NCBI RefSeq assembly: GCF_001672815.1
Contig: NZ_LZKK01000325.1
Coordinates: 149,719-213,718 of the forward strand
Direction of reading: 5' to 3'
Length of the DNA stretch: 64,000 bases
DNA from: Mycobacterium sp. E796
GTDB taxonomy: Bacteria; Actinomycetota; Actinomycetes; Mycobacteriales; Mycobacteriaceae
This document shows positions 33,426-43,225 of the stretch, in pieces; positions within the stretch are counted from its first letter, which is position 1, and the number at the start of each line of letters is the position of its first letter. The translations under genes and the position numbers were made by a program. The notes under the pieces are model-generated. The model made no database searches and had not been told where the DNA came from. It was given only the letters and a program-made list of their open reading frames with translations.

Positions 33426-34847
33426 ATGAGTCTGGCTCGTGAGTCATCCGACCCGGCGCATGACTCGCCCGCCAGCGACGTCAGCTATGCCCATCCGTCG
33501 CAGGCGTCCGAGCTGAGCCGGCGTCCGGACTTTAGGGCACGCATTGATTGGGCGCGCGGGTACATCGATCGGGCCCGCAACGACTCACTGATCAGAAACG
33601 GCATCTTTAGCACCGCGACTCAGGTGGTGAACTCCGCGTTCGGCTACGCTTTCTGGCTCTTGGCGGCGCACCTGTACAGCCCCTCGACCGTTGGACTGAC
33701 GGCCGCGGCCACGTCGGCCACCAGCATCGTGCTGATGTTGTCCTGCCTCGGGGTCGGCGGGATGCTCATCCAGTCGCTTCCTCGACAGCGGAAGGAAACC
33801 GAGTGGTCGGCCACGTTCTGGGCGGGGGTGGCGACGGTGACGTTGTTTGCCGCGGCCCTGTGTGCGGGCAGCGTCGCGGTGCTCCCGCTGATCTCCCCCG
33901 AACTGGCGGCGCTGCGCGGCGTGGGCTTCGCGGTCGTGTTCACCGTCGGCACGGTCGCCCTCACGGTGGGCGTCACGCTCGACTGCGTTTTTCTCGCCGA
34001 ACGCAAAGCGAACTACGCGTTTAGGCGCAACTTCGCCGTCGGCGCCGTCAAGGTGCTGATGCTCGGGCTCATGGCACTCGTCTTTGCGCCGGACGCGGTG
34101 CGCCTGCTCGGGGCCTGGGGAGCCGGGGCCGTGGTGGGCCTCGGTTTTGGTGCGGTCCTGCTCGCCCGGCGTATCGGCGTTGCGCGACCGCCGGAACTTT
34201 CGGTCCTGCTGCGGACCGCTCGGGGGTTTCGCTCGCGTGTCACGCTTCACCAACTGATCGGGCTCGGCGCCGGGCTGTTGACGTATCTGCTTCCGGTGAT
34301 CGTGACGGTGCGACTCTCCGCGCGCGAAAACGCCTACTTCTACACGACATGGATGTTGGCGGCGCTCTTCCTCGTCATCGCACCCGCGTTCTCCAATAAC
34401 CTGTTCGCCGAGGGAATGCACCGGCCCGAGGAGATCGGCGCGCTGGCTCGGTCGGCATTCAAGACCTTGGGCGCCATCATGGTGCCCGGCTTGGTGGCCA
34501 TCCTCGTTTTGGGTGGGACGTTGTTGTCCGCCTTCGGTCATTCCTATACCGGCCACTCGGTGGGGCTGTTGAGGCTGGTTGTGCTGGCCTCGATTCCGGA
34601 CGCGGTGGTGCATGTCTACGTCGGTGTTCTGCGCGCCGAGGCGCGGCTCGTCGCCGCGGCCGTGCTGTTGGTCGGCATCGGCATTGGCACCGTGGTGATT
34701 TCGTGGTTTCTGTTGCCGTCGATCGGCATCAGCGCGGTGGGCTGGGCGTTCCTGGCGATGCAGCTGTGCGGATGCGGATACGTCGTGCTGGATTGGCGCA
34801 GACAGGCTTCGCGCGCTCGGGTGCACAGCGGCCAGGAGATCCGGTGA
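33426..34847 (+). CDS. Wzx-like polysaccharide flippase
   Basis: 473 residues with about twelve to fourteen hydrophobic segments after a 65-residue cytoplasmic N-terminus. NGIFSTATQVVNSAFGYAFWLLAAHLYSP is the typical opening helix of the MATE/Wzx superfamily. It would move polyprenyl-linked oligosaccharides across the membrane. It heads a three-gene operon under regulatory copy D, with the next gene starting inside its stop (GTGA). This gives the region its clearest link to surface glycan assembly. Confidence 0.85.
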   Translation: MSLARESSDPAHDSPASDVSYAHPSQASELSRRPDFRARIDWARGYIDRARNDSLIRNGIFSTATQVVNSAFGYAFWLLAAHLYSPSTVGLTAAATSATSIVLMLSCLGVGGMLIQSLPRQRKETEWSATFWAGVATVTLFAAALCAGSVAVLPLISPELAALRGVGFAVVFTVGTVALTVGVTLDCVFLAERKANYAFRRNFAVGAVKVLMLGLMALVFAPDAVRLLGAWGAGAVVGLGFGAVLLARRIGVARPPELSVLLRTARGFRSRVTLHQLIGLGAGLLTYLLPVIVTVRLSARENAYFYTTWMLAALFLVIAPAFSNNLFAEGMHRPEEIGALARSAFKTLGAIMVPGLVAILVLGGTLLSAFGHSYTGHSVGLLRLVVLASIPDAVVHVYVGVLRAEARLVAAAVLLVGIGIGTVVISWFLLPSIGISAVGWAFLAMQLCGCGYVVLDWRRQASRARVHSGQEIR

Positions 34848-37003
34848 GGCCCCGGCTCGAATTCGTTTCGGCCACCGACGGCGACGACGTGGACGAGAGG
34901 ACGTTGGTCGGAGCCGCGACGTGGCGCCAGGCCCAGGGCTTCCTGACAACTCTCAGTGGCGTCGCTGCCGTGCCCCGCCGGTACGGCCTCAGACTGATCC
35001 GTTCTGGCGACGCGGCCGACGTCAAACCAATCGGCGGCGGTCGGGCGGCGACATCTGGCGCAACGGAACCACTTCCGATCCGGTTCACCCCGGAGGAGCC
35101 GCGGTCCGCTCGATTCTCCTACGGGTGGGTAGCGCTGATCGTTCTCTGCAGCGCGGCCGGGCTCGGCGTCCTCTGGGTGGCCGACCAAGCCAATCGAAAC
35201 GAAAATACTTCCCTCCCAACATATGTGATGTTCTGGCTCGGCGTGCTGTTGATCTTCGTTCCCGTCGCCATGCGGGCCCTGGCACGCGACGTCAATCCGC
35301 TGGAGCGGCTGACCCTTATCGTCTTCCTCGGGCTTGCTCTGTATTTCGTGAAGGTGTTGGGCTCGCCCTACGACTTCACCTTCGTCGACGAGTACGTCCA
35401 TGTGCGCAATACCCACGCGATCATCAGCAAGGGTCACCTGTTCACCTGGAACCCGCTCCTGGACACGGCCGCTTACTACCCGGGCCTGGCCGCGCTCACC
35501 GCCGGAGTGGTGGAACTCACCGGGCTGAGCATGTTCGTCGCGGGTCTGCTGATCATGGGCATTGCCCGTGTCCTGGTGTGCGCATTCTTCTACCTCATCT
35601 TCGAGAGCGTCACGCATTCCGGCCGCGGCGCAGCGCTCGCCAGCCTGGTCTACATGGCCAACCCCATGTTCCTGTTCTGGTGCTCGACGTTCACCTACGG
35701 GAACCTCGCGGTTCCCCTCGCGGCGTTCGTGGTCTGGTGGGTCGGCCGCACACGCAACCGTGCTGGCTTCGCGCCCATGGTCATCGCGGTGGTGGGCATA
35801 ATCGCGGTGACCATCACCCACCACGTCGTCGGGTTCATCCTGGCGGGGCTGCTCGTGGCCTGGTGGCTCGCCGAGCGTGTCGGCTGCCACGCGACGAAAG
35901 CAGCGCGACGCCGGGTGGGGCTCCTGGCAATTTTGGCCTGCTGCGTGACGTTCACGTGGTTCTTCGTCGTGGCGCGTCCGGCCGCGGCGTACCTGATCAC
36001 AGGCAATCTCCTTCCGGCCCTGCAAAGTACGGTCAACGTCATCCGCGGGACCACCGCACCGCGCAAGCTCTACCACATCATCGCCATGGCCCCACCGGCG
36101 TGGGAGCCCATGGCGGGTTACGCGGCCGTACTGGTGCTCTTGGGGGTCCTGCCCGTCGCACTCCTCCGCGCGCGGTGGTCCTGTCACCGGGCACCCGTGG
36201 CCGTTGCCACCATGCTGGCGATAGCGTTCCCGCTCAGCCTGGTGCCGCGTTTCGCCCCGAACGGTGTCGCGGTATCGGGGCGGTCCTCGGAGTACGTTTA
36301 CACGGGCCTGGGCTGTGTATTCGGGCTGCTGTTCACCGCGGCGGCGACGAGATGGTACGAGTGGCGGCTGTCGGGGCGCGACGGGCGCGCCGGGCCCGGC
36401 AGCAAGATCCGAACGGGCCGCCTGGCCAACGCAATTGGAAATGCCTGGCGTGACTCGTTGGTCCCGACCGCTATCGCCGCCGCCCTCGTAACCGTCGTGT
36501 TCGTCGGCAACGTGACCGTGGGCACCCGGTTCTTCGAACGGCTCCCGGAGGGGTCGAACCCGCACGGCTACGAGAGGTCGTTGCAGCCGGACGTCATCGC
36601 CGCTTCGATATGGGCTCTTCAGCATCTGGGGCCGAACAACATGTTCGGTGCCAATGACATGGACTCGTGGGCGCTCGCCACCTACGGAGATCAAGACCTC
36701 GCCGACTCGCGCCTGCTGTGGCCCATCTTCTTTTCCGAATCGATCAACAGCGCGATCGTGCAGAACATAAAAGAGCTGCGGCTGCGCTACCTACTGGTCA
36801 ATTGGCGTATGACGCTTAGCATTCCGAACCTGGCCGATCATTATGTCCACACTCAGGAGCCCGAGGCCGGCCACCAAAGTCACCCGTTCCCGCCGGCAGC
36901 TCTCGAGAAGTTCTCCGCCGACCCTTGCATCAAGCTGATCTACGACGCGGGACCCATCCAGATCTATGACGCCTCCCAGATCGAAAGCGGTGCCTGTTCA
37001 TGA
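34844..37003 (+). CDS. Membrane glycosyltransferase (GT-C type, GT39-like)
   Basis: 719 residues from GTG 34844, which overlaps the flippase stop. The first 90 residues are soluble; about ten hydrophobic segments follow. FTFVDEYVHVRNTHAI near residue 180 has the acidic pair placed in the first extracytoplasmic loop, as in GT-C enzymes using polyprenyl-phosphate sugars. A soluble C-terminal domain of about 150 residues (ANNMFGANDMDSWALATYGDQ) follows. It would transfer a sugar from a lipid carrier outside the membrane. The family is a judgement from topology; no single signature is decisive. Confidence 0.75.
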   Translation: MRPRLEFVSATDGDDVDERTLVGAATWRQAQGFLTTLSGVAAVPRRYGLRLIRSGDAADVKPIGGGRAATSGATEPLPIRFTPEEPRSARFSYGWVALIVLCSAAGLGVLWVADQANRNENTSLPTYVMFWLGVLLIFVPVAMRALARDVNPLERLTLIVFLGLALYFVKVLGSPYDFTFVDEYVHVRNTHAIISKGHLFTWNPLLDTAAYYPGLAALTAGVVELTGLSMFVAGLLIMGIARVLVCAFFYLIFESVTHSGRGAALASLVYMANPMFLFWCSTFTYGNLAVPLAAFVVWWVGRTRNRAGFAPMVIAVVGIIAVTITHHVVGFILAGLLVAWWLAERVGCHATKAARRRVGLLAILACCVTFTWFFVVARPAAAYLITGNLLPALQSTVNVIRGTTAPRKLYHIIAMAPPAWEPMAGYAAVLVLLGVLPVALLRARWSCHRAPVAVATMLAIAFPLSLVPRFAPNGVAVSGRSSEYVYTGLGCVFGLLFTAAATRWYEWRLSGRDGRAGPGSKIRTGRLANAIGNAWRDSLVPTAIAAALVTVVFVGNVTVGTRFFERLPEGSNPHGYERSLQPDVIAASIWALQHLGPNNMFGANDMDSWALATYGDQDLADSRLLWPIFFSESINSAIVQNIKELRLRYLLVNWRMTLSIPNLADHYVHTQEPEAGHQSHPFPPAALEKFSADPCIKLIYDAGPIQIYDASQIESGACS

Positions 37004-37605
37004 GTCTTGCCTCGCCCCAAGCCTCCCAGGCCGGCATGACCACACGCGCCCGCCGGCTGTGGTTTTACACGTCGTTCGCCGCCGGCTGTGCCGGCATGAA
37101 TGCGGCAACCGGCTACGCGGGGCCCATCCGCGTCCCGCAAGTCATTCAGCTCGTGCTGGGCCTGCTGATGGTGTTCGTGGTCCCCGGTTTGTCCTTCGTG
37201 TGCGCCGCGCTGCCCGACTGGCAGTCATGGGTCGAGCGGCTGCTTGCCAGCTTGGGCATCAGCATCGCTGTGGCGACGTGCGCAGTGGTGCTGCTCGCGG
37301 CCATGCCAATGGGCTTCTCGCGGCAGCCATTTGGACAGTTGCTGGGGGGCATCACGGTCGTGCTGTCCCTTGGTGGGCTGTACCGCTTGAAAGCAGGCGC
37401 CGTGGTCTGGGAGCCCCGCGCTTGGGTCAAGAAGGCGCTCTCATTGGTCGAAGAACGCGTCGCCGCCGGGCAGCGTGACGCGCTGAGGTTGAACAACCGC
37501 ACAACGACCCCGAAGCCCCAGCCGCCTGTGGAGACCGATGCTCGGCGATCCGTGATGGTCCTCAACTTCTCGTTCGACGGTAAGCGCGCCGGCCCGCGCG
37601 CTTGA
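37000..37605 (+). CDS. Small membrane protein of glycan operon
   Basis: 201 residues; its ATG overlaps the preceding stop (ATGA). Four hydrophobic stretches (LWFYTSFAAGCAGM, IQLVLGLLMVFVVPGLSFVCA, LLASLGISIAVATCAVVLLA, LLGGITVVLSLGGLY) precede a basic cytoplasmic tail ending in KRAGPRA. No enzymatic motif is seen. It resembles the small partner proteins that follow GT-C genes and may hold the flippase or transferase complex together. Confidence 0.65.
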   Translation: MSLASPQASQAGMTTRARRLWFYTSFAAGCAGMNAATGYAGPIRVPQVIQLVLGLLMVFVVPGLSFVCAALPDWQSWVERLLASLGISIAVATCAVVLLAAMPMGFSRQPFGQLLGGITVVLSLGGLYRLKAGAVVWEPRAWVKKALSLVEERVAAGQRDALRLNNRTTTPKPQPPVETDARRSVMVLNFSFDGKRAGPRA

Positions 37606-37632
37606 CCATCGTCGTCTCGGGCTACGCGTCGA

Positions 37633-38484
37633 TCATCCTTCGCCGAGCGCGCGCCCCGCGGTCCGGTGTGCGACCACGGTGTAGAGCGGAACCGGCAAGG
37701 TCACCCGATGCCGGGTGGACAGCTGCCGGTGATAGGTCACGGTCGACGATTCGAAACCCAGCACCCCGAGGAACCGCTTGACCAGCTTGGGGCTCAACGT
37801 CCACCACGTCTCGTCGGGGCTTCCCGTCTTGGGATTCGGCTTGAAGCGCATGGCCGGGCGCTGGAACATGTCCAGCATTTTGAGCGGGAATACGTCTCTG
37901 GGAGAAAGGATGTCGGTGACAATCACCGTTTCCCGGGTGAGGCGGCACGCGTTCCAGAGCGCTTGGAACGGGTCGCGAAGGTGCAGCAGGATCGAGCCGA
38001 AGGTCGCAACATCCACCGCTCCGATCTCCTCGGGGACCGCATAGGCGGACGTGTACACCACTTTGGCTCGGGAGTTGAATGCTCCGTGCGCCAACCACCA
38101 GGCGTTGTTGATCTTCCGCATGTGTGCTTTGCGGGCCGAGTCGTCGTCTGCCGCATCAGAGCTGGCGAATGGAACGATGTCCCAGGACTGTTCCTCGGAC
38201 AAGTCGACCCCGACGACGTCGGCCCCGCGCCGCTCCATCTCGAAGCAGAGGAACCCGTTGGCGGTCCCCATCTCGAGCACTCGTTTTCCGGTCAGGTCGA
38301 CCCCGCCGAGGTAGCGATCGACCCCTCGTCTCAAATCCCACTCCCCGTTGAACGTCCCGTGACCCGGGATGTCGATGGTGTGGTAGAAAAAGCACGATTC
38401 GGGGTCCGTGACGGTTCGCGGTTGCGCGTAGATCGACGGCGCCGGTGTGAGTTTGGTTGCAAGGTTGTCGCTTAGGACGTCCAC
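37633..38484 (-). CDS. Class I SAM-dependent methyltransferase
   Basis: 283 residues. Motif I is GKRVLEMGTANGFLCFEME, with the acidic residue closing motif II in DVVGVDLSEEQ. The region VDVATFGSILLHLRDPFQAL is the post-motif seen in sugar and small-molecule methyltransferases. Last gene of the reverse-strand operon 42094-37633 (acyltransferase, GT4, methyltransferase), suggesting O-methylation of a glycan sugar. It ends tail to tail with the flippase operon. Confidence 0.82.
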   Translation of the reverse strand: MDVLSDNLATKLTPAPSIYAQPRTVTDPESCFFYHTIDIPGHGTFNGEWDLRRGVDRYLGGVDLTGKRVLEMGTANGFLCFEMERRGADVVGVDLSEEQSWDIVPFASSDAADDDSARKAHMRKINNAWWLAHGAFNSRAKVVYTSAYAVPEEIGAVDVATFGSILLHLRDPFQALWNACRLTRETVIVTDILSPRDVFPLKMLDMFQRPAMRFKPNPKTGSPDETWWTLSPKLVKRFLGVLGFESSTVTYHRQLSTRHRVTLPVPLYTVVAHRTAGRALGEG

Positions 38485-38540
38485 GGTTTACTTCCTTCCT
38501 TGGGGAAACTGCAAATAGGCGTTCGTGTCTGCGGAGCTAT

Positions 38541-39830
38541 TCATTTGTCGGTCACACTCGCGGCCTCCGCTCGTGTGCTGGCATTCGGCGAACCATGGGT
38601 TCGCGTTTCGAGTACGTCGTGGAACACCTGCTCCCAGGCCCCAACGACGACGTCCGAGGAGTAGGCGATCGCCCTCTCGCGAGCTGCCGCTCCCAATCGG
38701 GCGCGCAAGCTTGCGTCGGCGACGACGCGCTCGAGCGCATTGCGTAATGCCGGGGCGTCACCGGGTGGCACGTGGATCCCGTTGACGCCGTCTTGGACCA
38801 GTTCGGCCAACCCACCGACCGCTGACGCGACCACCGGCTTCCCCGCGGCCATCGCCTCCGCGGCGACCAGGCCGAAGGGCTCCGGCCACACCGAAGGCAC
38901 CACGGCGGCAAGGCAATTGCCCCATCCACGCAGTACCTCGTCGCGGGGGAGGACGTCGTCGGAGACGATGACGCCGGGAGGGAACGAGGTAGGGGTGTCG
39001 TATCGCCGGATCCCGGCCAGGACCAACGGCGGCCTGTTTTGCAGGCCTGACCAGGCCTCCAGCAGGACGTCGATGCCCTTGTGCGGTCCGAGCGCGCCGG
39101 CGAACATGAGGTAGTCGCCTTCGGGGGGCACGAAGGCCGGACGCGGTGCCCGCGCGGCCTGGAATGCCTCGTCCGGGACGAATGGCGGGATCACGTCTAT
39201 CCCTTGGCCGCTATTGGCGACCAGAGGCATCGAGGCGTCGGCAACGAATCGGCTGTTCGCGACGTAGCGATCGACACGCCCGCGCCATGGCTTCATCGCC
39301 GTCAGTCCGGTGGTGAGTGCGAAACCCTTTGCCGCGCCGTATTGCTCGCGCGAGCACGAGAGGCACTTCGTGTACCCGGGGCCCGTGCAGACGCTGCCGC
39401 GATGAACGTACCCGACCCTGGGGCAGACGAAGCCATAATCGTGCAGCCACACCACCAGTCGTGTTTTCGCCGACGGCAGCAGAGGTAGCAGCGAGTACAA
39501 CAGCCACGAGTGCACGTGGACGATGTCCGGCTGCCGCTCCTCGATGAGCCGGGCAATCGCGCGGACCAGGCCAGGGTCGGGAAGCGTTGGGTGGAAAGGC
39601 TTTTCGGGGTCAACGTAGAGCGAATTGAGAAGGCGCCCCCACCCGGCCATCCGATGTACTCGTACGTCGCCGTCCTGCTCGGTGCGCGGTCCCTTCACCC
39701 CGGCCAGAGTCAACACGTCGACCTCGTGGCCCCGGCGCGCCAGCTCACGCGAGAGCAGTTGGACCGCGAGATCACGCCCACCCACCAACGGGGGTGGGTA
39801 GCAATCGGTTGCCTCGAAGATCCTCACCAC
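38541..39830 (-). CDS. Family 4 glycosyltransferase
   Basis: 429 residues of GT-B fold. N-terminal CYPPLVGGRDLAVQLLSRELARRGHEVDVLT is the acceptor-side glycine loop. The C-terminal half has LMFAGALGPHKGIDVLLEAW and the donor-binding EPFGLVAAEAMAAGKPVVAS (EX7E). A Cys-rich insert (GSVCTGPGYTKCLSCSREQYG) is a variant seen in some GT4 proteins that bind a metal. It lies 18 bases after the O-acyltransferase gene and belongs to its operon. It adds a sugar to the growing surface glycan or glycolipid. Confidence 0.88.
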   Translation of the reverse strand: MVRIFEATDCYPPPLVGGRDLAVQLLSRELARRGHEVDVLTLAGVKGPRTEQDGDVRVHRMAGWGRLLNSLYVDPEKPFHPTLPDPGLVRAIARLIEERQPDIVHVHSWLLYSLLPLLPSAKTRLVVWLHDYGFVCPRVGYVHRGSVCTGPGYTKCLSCSREQYGAAKGFALTTGLTAMKPWRGRVDRYVANSRFVADASMPLVANSGQGIDVIPPFVPDEAFQAARAPRPAFVPPEGDYLMFAGALGPHKGIDVLLEAWSGLQNRPPLVLAGIRRYDTPTSFPPGVIVSDDVLPRDEVLRGWGNCLAAVVPSVWPEPFGLVAAEAMAAGKPVVASAVGGLAELVQDGVNGIHVPPGDAPALRNALERVVADASLRARLGAAARERAIAYSSDVVVGAWEQVFHDVLETRTHGSPNASTRAEAASVTDK

Positions 39831-39848
39831 ATGTCTCCTGTCGCCGAC

Positions 39849-42020
39849 CTAGGCAAGCGCCGGTCGCAGTGCCTCACCGACCGCGCCGGTCAGATACGCC
39901 GCATACGACTTGCTGAAGTGGAACCGCTCGTAGTACACGCGGATGTCGGCGATGACGGGTTCGCATCGATCCGCGCACACCCACGGGACGGTCGGGACGT
40001 ACAGCGCCCCGGCCGAGGATGCGGCGGCTTGCTCGGCTTCGGGACTTCCCGATGGCGTGCCCTCCGATCTCGGCACGCTGCACTCTTGAACCGCACTGGC
40101 ATGGGCCGCCAGGCAGTGCGCGTCGTCTTTCTCCCACGTCGGGATGGCGCCGAGCATGGCGAACCGGGTTTGGGGTTGGGCCAGTTCCCGGAAGGTCGAG
40201 GCCCAGCCTTCCTGCCACTGCGCGGCCGTCGGCTGGCTGCCATCGGAGAGCAGCTGCGTGCCGGCACCTGTCGCGATCACGAGATCCGGATGCAGTTTGC
40301 GGATCGCGGCTACCGCACTTCGATGGAATTGATAGCACTCGTCATTCGGCGCCTGGGTCTGATACGACATGAAATGGAGGTTCAGAGCCGGGCAGCTGTT
40401 CATGTAGAACGTGCGCAACTTATAGCCGTTCGCCGCGGCCACACCCTCCAGCGCCGCCCCCCACATCCAGGCGCGGGAATCTCCGAAGGCAACCATGAGC
40501 TTGGTGCCGTGCTCGGCGCCGGCCGCGCATTGCCCGAATTCGTGCCCCAACTCCGACTTGGAGAAGTCGACGAAATCGGGACCAAGCGCGATCTGGTAGC
40601 AGTCGAAGCGTCCCGTGGCCTTGGCCAGGTCCAGTTTGGTCAGCGAATCCGCCACAGACTTCGGCAGGACGTTGAGGCTTTGGGCGGCCTGGACGGCTTC
40701 GAGCACCTGTGCCTGCCCCACGGATGACGGCTGGAGTTCACGTGTGTTCCAGGTTCGTTCGTGCGAAGCGATCTGATGCTGTGCTACCGCGACCGTCGAC
40801 AAGGTCAGGACCACACCGATCGCCAGAGTCAATTGCGTGCGAGACCTCAGGAAGGCGGACTGGCGCACGGGATTCTCAACCAATCGAAACGTGATTGCGC
40901 AGGCAGCGATGGCGGCCAACAGCAAACCGGAGTTTTGCCACGCGCTGAGCTGGTGCCCGGCATACCGGGCCGCGATCACGAGAATCGGCCAGTGCCACAA
41001 GTAAAGCGAATAGGACCGCGCCCCCAACCACTGCATCGGGCGAACGGAGAGGACGCGGCCGACGACCGTCTGCGGGTTGCCGCATCCGGCCGCAATCAGC
41101 ATCGCGCTGCCGACCACTGGGATGGCCACCGCCCAACCGGGATAGGGCGTCGATGATGTCAGAATCAGTGCGCCGGCTGCGATCCCGGCCAAGCCCAACA
41201 GAGCGGTCACCTGATGCACCGTTTGAGGCGCTCGAGAAACCACGGGCCCGAGCACTGCGATCAAGGCTCCCAGAGCGAGCTCCCAGGCGCGGGTCAGCGG
41301 AGAGAAATAGGCCCAAGTCGCGTTCGACGACGTCTGAATGACCGACCACGCGAGCGAAGCGCCGATGACCACCAGCAGCGAAGTGGTGAGCACGGCGACC
41401 ACGTTGCGGCGCTTCGACAGGCGAACGACGATGGCCACCAACAGAAAGAGGGTCGGCCAGGCAAGGTAGAACTGCTCCTCTACGCCGAGCGACCACATGT
41501 GCTGAAGAGGTGACGGCGGCAGTCGCGACCCGAGGTAGTCGGTCCCTTGCTCGGCGAAGTGGATATTCGCCGCGAACACGGCCGTCCATTTCGCATCGTT
41601 GGCGACTTCGTTGCCGGAGATGAAGCCGAGCAGCTGATAGGTCGCGAAGATCGTGGCGAGCACCGTGAGGGTTGCGGCCGGAAGGATGCGCCGCACCCGC
41701 CTGGCGTAGAAGCGCCAGAGGGAAATCCGGCCGTCTTTGATCTGCTCGTGCAGAAGCAGGCCGGTGATCAGAAATCCCGAGATGACGAAAAAGACGTCCA
41801 CACCGACGAACCCGCCGGTGAAGGGCTTCCCGTAGCCGTGAAACAAGAGCACGAGTCCGACCGCGATCGCGCGCATGCCCTCGATGTCTGGGCGAAATCG
41901 ATCGCCGCGCGGCCCGCCGGCCGGTGCAGGGACGGCATCGGGGAGCAAGGATCGACGCACGACGGCGGCATCCAACGAGGCGACCGTCGTGTCGCTGCGT
42001 CCCGTCGCCCGATGCGTCAT
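39849..42020 (-). CDS. OafA-type O-acyltransferase with C-terminal SGNH domain
   Basis: 723 residues from ATG 42020; the frame continues upstream, but the leader ORF ends at this ATG (TGATG overlap). Residues about 40-400 are the acyltransferase-3 membrane domain (FRPDIEGMRAIAV, GGFVGVDVFFVISGFLITG, WRFYARRVRRILP, SLGVEEQFYLAWP). The C-terminal 300 residues are an SGNH hydrolase-like domain with MVAFGDSRAWMWG and the His motif DIRVYYERFHFS. Such fusions move acetyl or succinyl groups onto extracytoplasmic sugars. The SGNH half is paralogous to the lipoproteins at 44294 and 50228. It is first in the operon under regulatory copy F. Confidence 0.9.
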   Translation of the reverse strand: MTHRATGRSDTTVASLDAAVVRRSLLPDAVPAPAGGPRGDRFRPDIEGMRAIAVGLVLLFHGYGKPFTGGFVGVDVFFVISGFLITGLLLHEQIKDGRISLWRFYARRVRRILPAATLTVLATIFATYQLLGFISGNEVANDAKWTAVFAANIHFAEQGTDYLGSRLPPSPLQHMWSLGVEEQFYLAWPTLFLLVAIVVRLSKRRNVVAVLTTSLLVVIGASLAWSVIQTSSNATWAYFSPLTRAWELALGALIAVLGPVVSRAPQTVHQVTALLGLAGIAAGALILTSSTPYPGWAVAIPVVGSAMLIAAGCGNPQTVVGRVLSVRPMQWLGARSYSLYLWHWPILVIAARYAGHQLSAWQNSGLLLAAIAACAITFRLVENPVRQSAFLRSRTQLTLAIGVVLTLSTVAVAQHQIASHERTWNTRELQPSSVGQAQVLEAVQAAQSLNVLPKSVADSLTKLDLAKATGRFDCYQIALGPDFVDFSKSELGHEFGQCAAGAEHGTKLMVAFGDSRAWMWGAALEGVAAANGYKLRTFYMNSCPALNLHFMSYQTQAPNDECYQFHRSAVAAIRKLHPDLVIATGAGTQLLSDGSQPTAAQWQEGWASTFRELAQPQTRFAMLGAIPTWEKDDAHCLAAHASAVQECSVPRSEGTPSGSPEAEQAAASSAGALYVPTVPWVCADRCEPVIADIRVYYERFHFSKSYAAYLTGAVGEALRPALA

Positions 42021-42094
42021 CACGCTCGCGGACGGGACTTCGTTCGGGAGGGGCTTGCCGCCCCATCTCGTAGCCGCGTGATCACGAACGGCAT
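42020..42094 (-). CDS. Leader ORF, 24 codons, coupled to acyltransferase
   Basis: ATG 42094 follows a strong GGGAGGAG ribosome binding site and opens MPFVITRLRDGAASPSRTKS, running to a TGA that overlaps the acyltransferase ATG (TGATG). The large gene itself has no good ribosome binding site, so it is probably translated by coupling. The distance from the GGTAT box of copy F to this ATG (78 bases) resembles that in the other copies. This supports 42094 as the first translated start of the mRNA. Confidence 0.55.
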   Translation of the reverse strand: MPFVITRLRDGAASPSRTKSRPRA

Positions 42095-42334
42095 CTGCTC
42101 CTCCCAGCGTAAGCAGGGGACCAAAAGCGGTCCGTTGGTCACCGTGGCCCGTGAGTCCGACCGGCTGAGCGTATACCGAAGATGCGCTTAAACGGGCACA
42201 GTACATTCATTTTGTCTCAAATATGGCCGATTCGCAAACCTATAGTTTCCTGCGAGCGGGACTGGCCTCACCCCACGCGACCGGTGCCACCGGCGAAGCG
42301 ATAAGCCGGCACAGGACGGCTCATCGCCAGGGCG
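42021..42334. other. Intergenic region with leader ORF and copy F
   Basis: 314 bases between the acyltransferase ATG and the DUF1361 stop. It contains the leader ORF (42020-42094) and regulatory copy F (42173-42208); nothing else recognised. Confidence 0.6.
42173..42208 (-). promoter_or_regulatory. Bipartite regulatory element, copy F (reverse strand)
   Basis: On the reverse strand: GAATGTAC at 42208-42201, 13 bases, GCGCAT starting at 42187, 4 bases, GGTAT ending at 42173. Spacing equals the forward copies; two positions in the first box and one in the second deviate. No clear AAGT box is seen upstream. It faces the acyltransferase operon. Confidence 0.65.
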
Positions 42335-43045
42335 TCACGGCAGCTTGCCCGCCCCCGTCACGGCGGGGCCGGCTTCGATGCCGTCGGGCGCGCGCTGGTC
42401 CGCCGGCACCAGGGCGCGCGCCGGCCACAGGGACCACAGCGTCAGGTACGCCAGCCCGAACAAGGCCCCGACCGTCAGCGCCAAACCGGTCGGCTGGACG
42501 TAGGCCAGCGGCGAACGCACCCAGTCGAACGTCGTCGCCGCCACCGCGCGCGGCTGGGTGAGCAAATCCCAAGAATTCCACCGCTGAAACCGCCCGATCA
42601 CCACGCCGATAGCACACAAGCCGACCGACATGATTACCGCGATCCACCCGATGACCGGGCCGAACTCGCGCTCGATCCGCCGACACACCAGATGCACCGA
42701 GACCACGCCGAGTATGACGCCGGTCCACGCGGCGACCCCGTATTGCATGACGTGCCGCCACAATTCGACGTCGTGACGTAGGTGCACGAGGTCGGTCATC
42801 AGGTACGGGGCATTGGGCAGGAACGCCAGCCACAGCAGCCCGATCGGCACCAACCAGATCCGGCGGCGCACCGCGCCGAAACCGGCCGCACAGAACACCG
42901 GAATCCACGCCAACGCCAGGTTCCACACGAAAAACCGGGTCGGATAGCTCGCGGGGGGAAACGGGTCGGTGACACCCAGGACGAGGGTAAGCCCGGTGGT
43001 TGCCACCAGCGACACCACCAAGACCACCCGGCGCGCAGACGTCAT
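42335..43045 (-). CDS. DUF1361 membrane protein
   Basis: 236 residues with six or seven hydrophobic segments. WNLALAWIPVF, WLVPIGLLWLAFLPNAPYLMTDLVHL and GRFQRWNSWDLL are characteristic of DUF1361. Function is unknown. It is between the GH5 gene and the acyltransferase gene on the same strand but about 180 bases from its upstream neighbour; no regulatory copy precedes it. Confidence 0.78.
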   Translation of the reverse strand: MTSARRVVLVVSLVATTGLTLVLGVTDPFPPASYPTRFFVWNLALAWIPVFCAAGFGAVRRRIWLVPIGLLWLAFLPNAPYLMTDLVHLRHDVELWRHVMQYGVAAWTGVILGVVSVHLVCRRIEREFGPVIGWIAVIMSVGLCAIGVVIGRFQRWNSWDLLTQPRAVAATTFDWVRSPLAYVQPTGLALTVGALFGLAYLTLWSLWPARALVPADQRAPDGIEAGPAVTGAGKLP

Positions 43046-43225
43046 GAATGCAGTTTGCCAGCCACGAGCAAGCGGTTCGATAACTCCGGGCGCGCGCCGC
43101 CGCCGTCTCGGTCAGTCCCTCAGCGTGGGGCGACCCGGCATGCGGTAGCACTACCGATGAGAAGGCTTGGGGCACTGCCGTTTTCGCGATCAAATGGTCG
43201 GGCACAGCGGTGGCCACCAGGAAAA

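Noticed and set aside
42021..42206. Longer acyltransferase start at 42206
   Set aside because: It would run across regulatory copy F and the leader ORF and has no ribosome binding site; ATG 42020 is coupled to the leader stop.
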